A DNA stretch of 64,000 nt, from contig NW_025954976.1 in the NCBI RefSeq assembly GCF_022376445.1, forward strand, positions 186,001 to 250,000, given 5' to 3'. The notes below the pieces were generated by a model. It searched no databases, was not told the origin of the DNA, and saw only the letters and a program-made list of their open reading frames with translations. How positions within the stretch are numbered: the stretch's first letter is position 1; each line of letters begins with the position of its first letter. The stretch is from Fomitopsis serialis (Eukaryota; Basidiomycota; Agaricomycetes; Polyporales; Fomitopsidaceae). The position numbers and the translations under genes are program-made. Positions 11,018 to 24,355 of this stretch are shown one piece after another.

Positions 11018-12095
11018 ATGGACGTCGGGTCGAATGCCGCTGCAACGGGTCCACTTGCCAAGACAGACGATCCACTACCACCGTGTATCGCTGTCTCGCC
11101 ATCACTGTATGCTGCCGACGATGAGTCTCTGGAGCAGGAGGCCAGGGACAACTCGGCCACTCGCCTGAGAGCACATTCGAATATGGAAGAAGATCACTTT
11201 GTAAGTCAACCTATCTCTGGGTCCATAGTCAAACGTGCACTCACTAAAAACACCGCTGAAGGGAGGTGATCGGGCCGACCACACGGACTGTGTTACACCA
11301 CATATCTACTCAACAAAGCCACTCTCACCTACGGGAGACTGCGAGGCGATCGTGGAGGGGTCTTGGGACGTAATGACCAAGGACACTTCTGGCGCTACAG
11401 CATGGAAGGTAAGCAAATGAGCCTATGCAATAACAACGTGCAACACTCAACATGCTTGTCAGATGAGAACAACGACGAGGAACTTCCCTCTCGGCGGCAT
11501 CTTAAACTCCCACTTGCTGGCAAGCCCACACTTTGAGAGACCCCACGCGTCGATAACGGGTGCATTCAGCATCGAGCCATTCAGGCCCGAGCTGACACGA
11601 ACAGTAGGCAGGCCATCGAAGGCTTATATCAACCTGATGGACGTCGGCAACTACGAGGATATGCCGACTGAACCTCCTCCGTCCACGGTCATGCAGCAAC
11701 AAGCGGCAACTGTACGCACCGAGATCAGTTCGGACTGCACAAGCGAACACAACAGCTCACCCGTCGACTCGAAGGGATCCGGAGGACGGATCGAGTCCAT
11801 ACCGAGAGAGCTACGACGCATCGAGTTGTCAAGGGGTTGGTCGGGACAAGGCGGCATAGCGAAGTCAAAGGCAGATAACGACTCTGGGTATCGCACTCGG
11901 TCTGCCATAGTTGACTGGCTGCGGTTGGTCAACGAGGGGAAGAGAGAATGGTCTACCGGCAGTCCGTCTATCAGCGCGAGCTCGTCCGAAGGATCCTCGA
12001 GCGATTGGACGCGAAAGCGAAAGAAGTCGGCGACACGCAGCCCGCTAGCATCAAAAGCAAGCCAATGCAGGCCTGGAGTGATTCTGGGAGGCTAG
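11018..12095 (+). CDS. Family C member C1, divergent relative of family A
   Basis: Exons 11018-11200, 11262-11408 and 11463-12095 join in phase 0 to about 320 residues. Exon 1 holds a degenerate DDESLEQEARDNSATR helix matching the TAEDIVRE region of family A. Exon 2 holds TPHIYSTKPLSPTGDCEAIV and EGSWDVMTKDTSGAT, which line up with FAQPTP...FAAILDGEWD of family A. Exon 3 is long, Ser/Thr-rich, with ITGAFSIEPFRPELTRTVG near its start and a basic KRKKSATRSPLASK segment near the end that could act as a nuclear localisation signal. Intron 1 sits inside the N-terminal box, unlike family A. The partner C1' has matching exons with 59, 48 and 195 codons. The start ATG is inferred by alignment; the frame is open further upstream. 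Function unknown. Confidence 0.65.
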
Positions 12096-12666
12096 GGAGT
12101 AGGCAGTCATCAGACTGACGATCAGAAGCGAGGGTGGGACGTTAGATGCCTTGGGGGGTATCTAGGTTGGTCAGATCGGGTGCATAGCTAGAGCTCTTGA
12201 ATCTTCCATTGACTTATTCCTCGGACTGTCAGTTACCTTGCCTTGTAGCAGATATATTGGCCGTTTGCGAACAGCGATAATCCTTGAATGTTCCACAGGG
12301 GCCTGGGCGACCCGCAGTGACACTGACCCGAACTGGTGTTATATTTGCACTTCGTTCAGCAAAAGTACGCCGTACGCGCTCGCTCAACAACGCATCGAAG
12401 CGTAGCGACTTGAGCCGGCGCTCACCGACGCGTCGAGCTTCAGCCACTAGCGCGTAAGCGCCTGCCACACAAAGGAAGCGCAAGGCTCACCTCGAACTCT
12501 CTTGTTCACGTCCCACGACAGTGCCCCGCCCTCATACGACCCTATATCTGGAAAGCACAAATTATCAAGCATAAAACACATCGCTTGCGGACAAACGTAC
12601 GTGTATCGATCCTGGCCTCCTCCCTTTGCGCGAGGCGGCTGTTTGACTTGTGGCCACAGCGATATA

Positions 12667-13990
12667 ATGATGGTGAAACTTCCCGACACGCGTTCGCACT
12701 CGCATGGCTGCCGAGGTACCACAGCAGAGGACCTGCTCAACGAGATTAGGCAGAGACATCGTGGCCCAAAACGCCGCCAGCCGCTGTTCTTTGCCGAGCC
12801 ACTGCCATCCAAGGGCCGCGAAAGCTTTGCTAACATACTCGACAATGAGTGGGAGCTGCGGCGAGGTGCGGTGTGCCTTGTAAACACGAGACAAAAGACG
12901 GTCGCAATGCATCACTCAGTGAGTCAACTAACAGGGAACCGTCATTTGTTTCATGCTCACCTATGGCGTCGCCATGACCAGGACGAGAGATGCCACTGGG
13001 TGACAGGCTCACCCCTCTATACAGTCCCCAGACAGCCAAAGCAATCAACATCCATAGCGAGCAGCCAACGGATAGATGGTTGCCGAAGAGAACAGGTGCA
13101 TCAGAACTTGAAAGCCCAAAGTAACAGCCAGGGGTCCTTGCAGCATCTTACGGACGAGTATCTGTATCGCGAGGTCAGCCTCTAGCAGATATTCTACATA
13201 TTGTTACTCACATCATCTCGTAGCACTTACCCTTTGAGACGACGGCACTACTTCAGGTCGACCTCGGCGATGCTGAGGTCAGCTCCAGTCAGTCCGTGGC
13301 TGTCCGCCGCGAGGCACATACGATGTATGAATGCTACCCGACAACCTCATTGCCTTCGCAGTATTGGCCATTCACTATCATGGTATGTCTCCTTCGGTCA
13401 ATGAAGCCACAGGCGAGAGCACTCATGCGTACCATGACTGCGTTTAGGCTGCGACGGCACCTTCGGAAATTCATGCTCACGTTCGTCCCGACGAGGCGTA
13501 CTCGCCAACCCATTCATCTACACGTGCAACCTCCTTACCATCATCTGACGGCTCCGAACCCGATACAGGCCCGCAAAAGCCGACACCGGCAAACCTGCAC
13601 CAGGTGCATGGATTCGAAGAATGCATGGTCATCGCCACCGAGACGGCCTCGTCGACTGGGGAGGAGGGGGAGAAGAGCTTCAGCGAGCGAAACTGGGCGG
13701 CGACAGACTTGTTGAACGTACCCCTATGCTCTCATCCGTGTGATGACGGACCTCCGCCATCACTGTTTCCACCGGAGAGCGTGGACGCAGTGCTCTCAGT
13801 CTTCCATTCTTCATCGCTGGACTCGAATGCCGGGAGGAAGACCAACGCCGGGAAGAAAGGGAGGAGACGCGAAAGAAAGCCATGGTCGCGTCGATCCAAC
13901 ATGACGGAGACAAATTGCGCACAATGGAAGCCAAACGGCGTCCCGGTCATTTTGCAGCGATCTATTCGTTTGGAGGACGGGGGCAATTGA
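12667..13990 (+). CDS. Family A-like member A3, four-exon divergent gene
   Basis: Exons 12667-12918 (84 codons), 12982-13173 (64), 13224-13382 (53) and 13448-13990 (180 plus stop) join in phase 0 to 381 residues. Exon 1 starts MMVKLPDTRS and carries TTAEDLLNEIRQ, QPLFFAEPLPSKGRESFANI and LDNEWELRRG, clearly the family A N-terminal box. The remainder is unlike A1/A2: a WPFTIM segment closes exon 3, and exon 4 is acidic and Ser-rich, then very basic (KKGRRRERKPWSRR), then ends with CAQWKPNGVPVILQRS. The final phrase is almost identical in A3', so the end of the protein is under constraint. No promoter box of the A1/A2 type was found. Function unknown; the basic stretch could bind nucleic acid or act in nuclear import (inference). 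Confidence 0.65.
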
Positions 13991-14229
13991 TCATGAGTTG
14001 GACAATGGTAACATGCTGATGCGGCGAAAACGCACCGGGTTCGATCGGACCCTGTGTTGTAGCGTACTGGGTGTTGGTTTTACTCTGACGTATACTCGTT
14101 CTTTAGTTGCCCTGGCTCTGAATCATACATAGACCGTGACAGACTATTGAGCTGTGCATGCCAGTGGTATTGCTTATCTGTCCATGCTGCTGAAATCAGT
14201 CAAGGTGTTGTGGCTTGCTTTCGCTGTGT

Positions 14230-14253
14230 AGACGCCGACTGCCCAGGGCGTCT
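14230..14253 (+). promoter_or_regulatory. Family A upstream inverted-repeat box (A4)
   Basis: The cleanest copy: AGACGCC, GACTGCCCAG, GGCGTCT, a perfect 7-bp inverted repeat with a 10-bp spacer, about 140 bp before the A4 ATG. Confidence 0.65.
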
Positions 14254-14394
14254 ATCCTGTCTCTGTCGTCGCTCGCGGTCATTTCTCTTTCATCTGCCAC
14301 TCCCGCACATCGCAGCGATCTGCGTCCGCTGTCGTCAACAACGTCAAAGTCACCACCTATCCAATCGCTAGCATCGCGTACCTCATTAACATCC

Positions 14395-15081
14395 ATGTTT
14401 TCTCTTCGTCCACTTCTCGCCGTCAATCTCAGTGACACATCGACGGTGGACGTCGTCAGAGAATTCTCGAAGGAGCCAAAGCCACGATACCTGGAGTGTA
14501 AACCGGCTACATTTGCGCAACCGACCCCGCGGCGTCCTCATCTCGACGGGAGAGCTGGGTTTGCGGCAATCCTGGATGGGGATTGGGAGGTATACCAGGA
14601 GGACATAATGTCTACAAACACAACACAGACAGCAATCAGTCAGGAGCATCCGGTGAGAGGACCATGACAAACAGCTGATTGTGTTGTGCTCACCTCGCTT
14701 GTTCAAAAGACGGAATCAATCTACACAATGCGCCCGAACTCACTGGCACAGAGCACGGAGTATGAGGAGTATGAGAAAGAAAATGAGGGTAACTTGTCTT
14801 CGGTGCCGGTAAGTGTCGCTGAACCATTATGTGCCATGGAGACACAACTGATGTCTGAACAGGCTCTCGATGATGACGAAGTATATACGGTCGGCGCACT
14901 AGATGGCAGTGAGTCCGTCGTGCAAGGCCACGGGATTCCCCAGTTGGTTCAGCAAATATATGGACACAACATCTGGGGGCTTGAGCCTCACCACTCCGAG
15001 GAACGCACTATCGCAGAAGACCTTGCAGCTGAGACTGTGCACCTGATGGACATTGTGCGCATTGTGGCGGCCCGTCGCTGA
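14395..15081 (+). CDS. Family A member A4, intact short-tailed form
   Basis: Exons 14395-14652 (86 codons), 14710-14808 (33) and 14863-15081 (72 plus stop) give 191 residues. The N-terminal box is intact (YLECKPATFAQPTP, FAAILDGDWE). Exon 2 is divergent at the motif (TESIYTMRPNSLAQ instead of VYTTWPP.L). Exon 3 shares VVQGHGIPQLVQQIYG and NIWGL with A4'. It stops after a helix (DLAAETVHLMDIVRIVAARR) and so lacks the Ser/Thr-Pro tail found in A4'. Intron 2 is 54 nt with no in-frame stop, so retention would also give an open protein. The tail loss may be a real isoform difference or a frame change near the stop. Function unknown. Confidence 0.65.
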
Positions 15082-15362
15082 TATACTGCCGGCTTGCTGA
15101 TAGGGTCGCTGACGAAGACAACGGTCTGTACAGCGACCACATAGGGGTGATGGCATGGGCTTCTCTGGCGTTGAGCACTGGGAGCAATCGTCGTTTGAAT
15201 GTATCGGGTGGGAAACCGTCCTGTAATAGTGATCAGTTGGAAAAATGTCCCTTGCAGTATACCATGCCGTACATAAGTTTCGCTTCACTGGAATACTCGA
15301 TGTATGAGCTATATACCTTGATCGCATCGTAGTGCAGCTCGGTCTGTGTAGACACTCCAGCG

Positions 15363-15391
15363 TAAACGCTCATGGCATGAGGACGCCTAAT
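15363..15391 (+). promoter_or_regulatory. Family A upstream box (A5), degenerate
   Basis: AACGCTCATGGCATGA then GACGCCTAAT, corresponding to the box of A5' but with several changes, about 170 bp before the A5 ATG. Confidence 0.4.
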
Positions 15392-15558
15392 CGGTGCTCG
15401 CTCTTTGTCTTTCCCTCCATCGTCCGCCTCTCGTCGTCGGAGATCTTGCGCAACTAAACGCACGAAGAGTGTCATTATGAGTAGAAGTCAATGTAAGCAT
15501 GCGTCACGCACCGATGCCCGCGATGCGAAACCTTCAACTTGCTTTTCTAGACGTTGTG

Positions 15559-16544
15559 ATGTTCAAGTTCTCGTTCGAACTCTTCCTCGCGGACAACCGC
15601 TATGCCACCGCGGAAGACATAGTACGCGAACTGTCGAGGAACCCCAGGCCGCGTCATCCGGAGTGTAGGCCGCTCGTCTTTGCACATCCGACGCCTGAGC
15701 GTGAGGGGAGGGCGACCTTCGCGGCAATCCTGGACAATGAATGGGAAGCTCACCGAGGTGGCGTCCGCCTTGCAACATCAACCACACAGCGGTCGATCAA
15801 GGCCATCAGGTCAGAGGGCAACGTCAGGGTGCTGAATGATTCATGCTCACCTGAAACGCAGGTGGACACAGGGCAATATACATCGTGGCTACCGAATCTA
15901 TCGACGCAGGCGACCCTGGCATCTGACCAACCGCCTGAGTTGCAGGATCAGTCCCCGCCTGTGAGTGTTTGCCGTGACACGATATCAGACATTGATTCTA
16001 CTTGAATGAGAAGACATCCACCATAGACAATTGCGATAATCCGACGGGGGCGCGGATCGATGCAGAGTTTGCGTGCCAAACCTACCAAGCCTCCGAACTA
16101 GTACAGACGAACAACCAGGTGTCGAACGGTCTGACAAACAGGAAGTACTGGTTCCGCCGTTTCGAGAGATAAGCCATCGCACGCTATATCGCGAGCGAGA
16201 CCAAGGACGACGAGATGTTCTTGCGCGACCTGCAGGATCAAGTGCTAGCTGCCGCAGCTCAAGATGCGCAGATGGAGACGTTGTTGACCTCTGATGCCGC
16301 TCCGATGGCACCGCATACGTTCGTACCGCCTTCGCCGGGACTCCCGGAAGACCATACAACGAGGACGGCCATGAGGGGATCGGCCCAGGAAACGTCTCCT
16401 CCACGCCCCAGTCCGGCCTCGTCAACGTCGCTGCTGAGCCCCCCGCAATCCTGGCAGCCGTCAGCGGCATCAACTCGCATGTCTGGAAGGTCTGGCGAAC
16501 ACATAACTGAGACGACCAAAGTCGAGGTATGCCGACATGCCTGA
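15559..16544 (+). pseudogene. Family A member A5, interrupted copy
   Basis: The N-terminal box MFKFSFELFLADNRYATAED is intact in exon 1. Exon 2 carries YTSWLPNLSTQ (a variant of VYTTWPP.L). Exon 3 carries YWFRRFER, then a TAA stop where the mirror copy A5' has a Leu codon, then AIARYIASETKDDE, FLRDLQDQVLAAAAQDAQME and a tail with SPASSTSLLSPPQSW. A likely single-base deletion near the end of exon 1 also shifts the frame. The in-frame stop is a substitution rather than a simple indel, so this copy is more likely truly disabled than A1. Without the stop the layout is that of an ordinary family A protein. Confidence 0.55.
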
Positions 16545-17332
16545 ATCATAGGTGACTCGCAACTCCAGACTTGCTGATCGCTCCTTCGCAGCATCCTGGT
16601 CTGGGGTCCACCTGTCGTCCGGCCGCGCAGACGTCCGACATTGCTCTCGGCATCGATTGCAAGCCCGTCCGAGAATAAGCCCGTCCGAGAATATTGATAT
16701 CGTAAAGACAAGGTCTTCGAGGGACGCAAAGCCAGAGGTCGAGCGCGTCCGAATTGTATACCGGTTCGAGATTATGGGAGCAGGCGACTCTGGTGATTGA
16801 CCGCAGTTGACGGTGGACAATGCAGGTCGAATGAGGATGTTGAATGTACGCATAGAGGGCACACATCTTATAGCAATTGGAACGAACTTTTCGCTCGAAT
16901 ACCCGGCCCTCGTCGAGGGGGTCCCATGCATCCGCGAGTTGCATAGTGGAAATTCTTGCCCCTTGGACCTGCACTTCGACGCGGAGTGGCAGTGCAGCCC
17001 CCCGCGAGTATGTTCCTTCCCATCCTGTCACAGCTGCGACCCGCCAACCCGGATCGTATCCAGCACTAAAAGGTCCGGGGGTGGTATGCCGGCATCGCGC
17101 GCCGCCACTCCGCGACATCCAGCAGCTATACAGCCACAGGCGCGTAGGCGCCGGTTGAACAAACGAAGTGCCCCGTCCTCGTACCCGTCTTTCGACTTTC
17201 TTGTACTCATCGCCCGTCCACGCGCTCCATCCAGAGTCCAATTCACGCGCGAACAGTTCTAGAGCACTTCGATCAACAATCCGAAAGCTTGTGTGAAGCT
17301 TAGAAGCCTTGACGTTGGACTTACTCGGAGGT

Positions 17333-17356
17333 ACAATCGTTCAATTCCAACCGTCG
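17333..17356 (+). promoter_or_regulatory. Family B-type upstream box near the B2-like block
   Basis: ACAATCGTTCAATTCCAACC is a degenerate version of the box upstream of B1. An ATG at 17556 lies at the same distance (about 211 bp) as in B1 and B1'. Confidence 0.35.
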
Positions 17357-17555
17357 TACGCGTAGGTTAAACCATAGGATCCCGCGTCGAGGGCGCTCAA
17401 GGACTGTGACCGGCAGATCTTTTGGAAGGAAGACCGGATCCCGACATTTGTAGGGACGACAAGAGATCGTCGCGGTGAGGTAAGTATATCACATATTGTA
17501 AGACATAGCGCAGCGAGCACTCATGATGATTCGGAACGCAGGTCCGGGCTATAAC

Positions 17556-18066
17556 ATGCCAGTCAACGCACATCACAGGCTGCTTCGTAAGCCAATGAAC
17601 AGCAGCACATTGAGTAAATCTGCGCTTACCTAGGATATGGCGCAGGTTGGCAGTGTTTTCGACCAAATGGGCTCATCTGAGGGGAAGGTCTACGCCCTCT
17701 TTGATGGGCTACACGCCATACTGGTCGTGTGCATGTCATGGGAAAACATGCAGTACAGGTATCTGAGCCAAGATGTGAGTCGATCAGTTACGGCTTGCAC
17801 GTCTACACCCACATGATCGAGCACAGCAGTGCGTCACCTAACGCGCAGTCTGGGTGAAGAAACCTTCCTGCGACGGACCAGGTGTCGAAACGGGTTGCAT
17901 ACAAGCCATGGAGGGAAGGTCGCGGTGCGTGGCGATACGTCCTTGGGTCCGACCTCCAGCTGCTCCGAGACATGACTACTCGCGTGCAGTGCATAGACCA
18001 CCGCATGCCTGGGCGAATGACTGAGTCAGGCATGAAGCGTTCCGCACTGTGGTAGGCTTCTATGTC
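17556..18066 (+). other. B2-like block, unresolved coding potential (left arm)
   Basis: A GTAAGC donor at 17587 and a CGCTTAC branch box followed by CGCAG mirror intron 1 of family B. The next open stretch reads FDQMGSSEGKVYALFDGL without stops, and a later stretch reads QVSKRVAYKPWREGRGAWRY up to a stop at about 18066. A donor at TACAG|GTATCT would join these two in frame, but the sequence no longer resembles B1. The minus strand is also open here. The block is in the mirror position of B2', so it is probably a strongly diverged B copy; a gene is not proven. Confidence 0.3.
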
Positions 18067-18702
18067 GGCAGTGATATCGAGTTCGACCATCATCGCCGGT
18101 CCTAGTATGACGAGGAGGTCCTTACTACCCTCTTAGAGACATCAGTCTCGCGATGCCTCGGACAGTTGCGGGCGAGCTGGTAGATACGGCGATCAGACGA
18201 CCGTCGTAGGATTCGAGCGGTGGCGGTGAAGACGAGATGGCTTGCAAGCCAGAGAGATGGAAATTGAGTCCTATGGCCAGATACTTCGGCCCTCAGGAAG
18301 GCGTGCGTTTGAGTGGGCTTGGGGAACGACAGGAACCATGAAACACTCTGTATGCCAGGTGCGCGATTCGATAGGTGGTGGCTTTATGACGCCGGGTGTT
18401 ATCATCTACCTTTGAAATCGGTCTGGTGGAACCTATCAATTTTATGACTGTCAGTCCATGCCTGTACGCTGCCAAGGAGCCCAAAGCATACGGACCTCCT
18501 GAGGCTCGGCCCTTCGAGGAGGCATACATCGTTTCGCCTGGTATGGTCTTCGCAACGTGGATAACGACACTGTGGAGAATCCACCTAGACAACGAAACAA
18601 GAATATGGGTAGAAGCTCAGAATAGGCCGCAGAATCGAGATGGTGGTCGTTTGAGACGGTGAACATACTGATCGCGTTGATAGGTGGCTGAAGCGGCAAG
18701 TG

Positions 18703-18747
18703 GGACGCGCGTCACGACTGTACAGCACCCCAATTTCTACCAACCAT
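18703..18747. repeat. Block-boundary repeat, copy 2 (inner end of left arm)
   Basis: Carries GTCACGACTGTACAGCACC then CTACCAACCATC as in copy 1. It marks the transition from the left arm to the central gene island. Confidence 0.55.
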
Positions 18748-18933
18748 CTTCGTCCCAATCGACCTCGCTCAAATGTCTCGATTCACAATATGGACGCGAG
18801 AGAATGTTTCATACGGTGCCTTCGGCGGCCATTGCATACAAAGAATAATTGTCATGCGAAAATACACTGCCGATTTTTGAGGTAATGCTACAAGTTCTAC
18901 ACTACACTACATACACAACTGCACTTCACCTGC

Positions 18934-21488
<2,555 letters not shown>

Positions 21489-21805
21489 GGTGAATTGTCA
21501 GAAGGGTATTACCAGAAGAGATACGTATAGCTAAGACGGATGCAGCCGTCCATATAACAGCAGCAGCAGCAGGCAAACACGAGTCATCGCGAAGTTGAGA
21601 ACATAAGAACGGCCATTGACTCCGAGGCGCCCAAAATTGAGGCCAGATCTGAGATGCTTGTTGCGACAGGTGGTCGGACCTGGATCGGACCCGGACATCG
21701 CTCGCTCTCTTCCAAACTCCATTTGTAAGTTAGCTGCATTGCACTGATCCTACTACAGTAGGTACAAGAGAGGGTGCACAAGGCCTAACGGATGCAGAGT
21801 CCGGA

Positions 21806-22821
21806 CTAGTTCTTTAGGTCAACGATAACCCCCTGACCGCCGTACGCAAGCGCAGCATTTACGCTGACCCGCCCGCATGGCAGTTCAGCACTCTCCTCGT
21901 GAAGAACAGCGCCATGCGACTCGTGTATATGGCCAAAGACATGCAGCCGGCACGGCCGTAGATCATCACTTGCTAACCGCCTAGCAAGGTCCTTGCAGCC
22001 AGCCGCAGTGCCTTTCCTGGTCTGGTTGAGGATGCCATACGGAGGGGTGTGCGTCAGCAAGATTTCCGTCTCCTCCGGTATCCGGGAGTAGATCTCCCCG
22101 CTTGCATTGTAGTCGTACTGAAACGCACCCCAGGAGTAACGGGGCGCAGCCTGTAGTGAATGTAGCACCATACGGCATACAGAGGTGGATTGAACTCACC
22201 GGTGACCCATACACTTTCCGAGTTCGACCTACCGGTGTTGTTATTTCTGTTGACTCGTATTCCAAGTAGTGCATTCCTGCATTACGCAATGCTTCGCTGC
22301 GTACTAGTCGTCGAGCAGCAATTGCGTCCTGTGTGTGCAGTCAACATTAGGAATCATGAGCCTGGTGCTTCACACACCTTTGTCCTGATAGCCCCTCCCG
22401 CTCTATTCGCCCAATACCCTCCTTCTTGCCAGTCCTCGTCTAGACACAGCTGAGCTAATGATCAACCTCAGAGCAGCAGGCACCACAGACATCACTCACG
22501 TCATGGTTTCCTGCAATCAGACTTCCCTGCGTCACATTAGAGCACGCTAACCAAATAACAGAACCGCCCTTACACCTTCACAGGATGCGGGAGGGTCTTC
22601 AGCCAGTCCAAGGTGACCTTGAGTCGCTTGAACGCTCCGCCGGCGCTCAGGTCACCCGCGTGTAGGAGCACATCGCCAGGTGGTACCTTATAGACATGGG
22701 AGTGGGTATCGGAGATGCATACAAAGCGTGTCCACGATGGTCCGGGATGAGGAGGCGGATCTTCGGAGTTGTACTTCACGTAGACGGTCGCTGACGATGA
22801 GGACATCGTCTGCTGTGTCAT
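21806..22821 (-). CDS. Calcineurin-like metallophosphoesterase
   Basis: Binuclear-metal phosphoesterase of the small cytosolic type common in basidiomycetes. Motifs run in order: CISDTHSH (D.H), GDVLLHAGDLSAGG (GD), LIAGNHD (GNH), ILLTHTPPYG (H) and VFGHIHESHG (GH.H). The C-terminus RVSVNAALAYGGQG then VIVDLKN is typical. Exons join cleanly: the GNHD exon is only about 27 nt long, followed by LCLDEDWQEGGYWANRAGGA, then a VYGSP/AAPRYSWGAFQYD junction. No frameshift was found. The start is at 22821 (MTQQTM) or the second Met at 22806. The substrate is not predictable from sequence. Confidence 0.85.
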
Positions 22822-23233
22822 TGTAGGCCTGCTCCCGTTTCCGCACGAGCAAGTGTATGCGCTTTCAACCAGAGCCGCGGGAGAAAAGGTGTAACGCGTG
22901 TCTCTTGAAAGCAGAAGCCGTAGTGCGTAGCAGCAATGCAAGCTACAGTGATATGACAGCAAGAGGTCGTAGTACCAGACAGACTGATGGGCGCCTATTA
23001 TTCGTGACGCCATAGCGTACTGTACTGGGCGCCTCTGGGTCCCGGGCCGTTCGGATCCGGACTGAGTACTGTCAGTGTCACGGTCATGCATTCTATGCAT
23101 GCTTACACTGTATTTTTGACTGAGTTGAGTCGATTGCAATGAGCAGAGACGACTCTGTGCATCTACCGTGAAACCGATGCATATATGTGATGAGTTATCC
23201 ACTACAGGTACCACAACCCCGCTAATGAACATG

Positions 23234-24355
23234 CTAGTCCTTCTTTCTGAACTCCAGGTATGACCAGAACGACGCATTATCCTTGGGACTCATCACGCCG
23301 ATAATAGATAGAACGCGGTCCACCGCTTCTTCCGGAGTAAAAATTCTATGGTTCGTGAAAGTCTCCTCGAAGCGAACGAGTTGTCCCTCCACCTCCGCAA
23401 GGCGGCATCATCGCTAGTACGAACAGCCATGTCAGTGTAATTCATATGCCGTGTCGCTAGCTCACGCAAAACTCACGTTTCTCCGGGGTCGTCTTCGAGA
23501 CATCGACAAGCCCGGGGTCAATGGCTACGACCGTGAATCCTTCTGGCTCGAGCAGCGCCGCATATTTGGTCATGACCAACTGCTCGGCACTCTTCGTGGC
23601 TCCGTACGCAGCCATGCTGTGGAGACGCAGCTTCCAGACAAACTCAGGTGTGCCGCCCTCGCTACCGATGATGGCGATCTTCTTTGTGGAGCCTTTCCGG
23701 AGGAGAGGAAGAAACGCATTAACGGCATGGATCGCACCCCGTACGTTGACTTTGAACTATGGCAGCGTTGATGTGAGCAGAGGGTTTGCGGAAAAGATAA
23801 CGAGGGTCGAATGAGTGGTATAACTCATTGATTCTATGAACTCTGCGTCAAGCTTATCGTCGTCTTCGCTGCGTTGGATATCAGCGCTGACGCCCAGATG
23901 ACAGAGGTGCAACCTACTAATTGGTGAGACCGCGGAAAATGTTTTCGCGCTCCGTTCGGGCAGCGTTGTGGATGAGGACGTCCAGCGAGCCGCCAGTCGT
24001 TTCCGCAGCATCCGCCGCAATAGCCTGAGCAGAATGAACACCCACTTAGTCGGTCTACAGAAGGAGGTCATTTGCGTGCTACCTTCATGGAGCTATGCTC
24101 GACGACGTCTGCCTCCAGGACATGGATGTTACCCGTTGTCAAACTTGCCACTAGCTCGTTAAGATAGGTCAAACCCGTTTTGTTTCGTACCGTCGCAAAC
24201 ACAATATTGTCTGCATTTGCGGCCTGAAGAGTTGCCGTAGTACTAGTCAGTACGGACCAAAACCCCTGTTGACTAGGCTAGGACCGACGCACCAGTTGCC
24301 GTACGAGCTCAAGCCCGATGTCTCGAGAGCCACCGATCACAACGTAAGAAGGCAT
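23234..24355 (-). CDS. Short-chain dehydrogenase/reductase
   Basis: NAD(P)-dependent SDR. Exon 1 (24355-24293) begins MPSYVVIGGSRDIGLELVRQ. Later exons give NIVFATVRNKTGLTYLNELV, VLEADVVEHSSMK, LDVLIHNAARTE, then VRGAIHAVNAFLPLL, the active-site YGATKSAEQLV (Y...K) and VVAIDPGLVDV, and end VMSPKDNASFWSYLEFRKKD. The cofactor motif reads GGSRDIG where GGSRGIG is usual, so the middle Gly is Asp. A single-base deletion near 23401 (between the TTPEK exon and LAEVEGQLVRFEETF) breaks the frame as read. The middle exon joins are not fully resolved. Substrate unknown. Confidence 0.8.

Larger units (their letters stand above)
4436..18747 (+). repeat. Left arm of a giant diverged inverted duplication
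   Basis: Blocks in order: A1, A2, B1, boundary repeat, conserved E block, C1, A3, A4, A5, B2-like block, boundary repeat. The right arm (25941-41081) carries the same blocks in exactly mirrored order and opposite orientation. Position sums of matching blocks are nearly constant (about 45.4 kb in the outer part and 44.7 kb in the inner part), as expected for an inverted duplication with small later indels. Similarity is clear at protein and DNA level but the arms are diverged, so this is not an assembly echo of one locus. Confidence 0.85.

Noticed and set aside
14030..14050. GGTTCGATC-like tRNA B-box
   Set aside because: There is no matching A-box or cloverleaf around it, and other GGTTCGA occurrences in the window also lack a tRNA fold.
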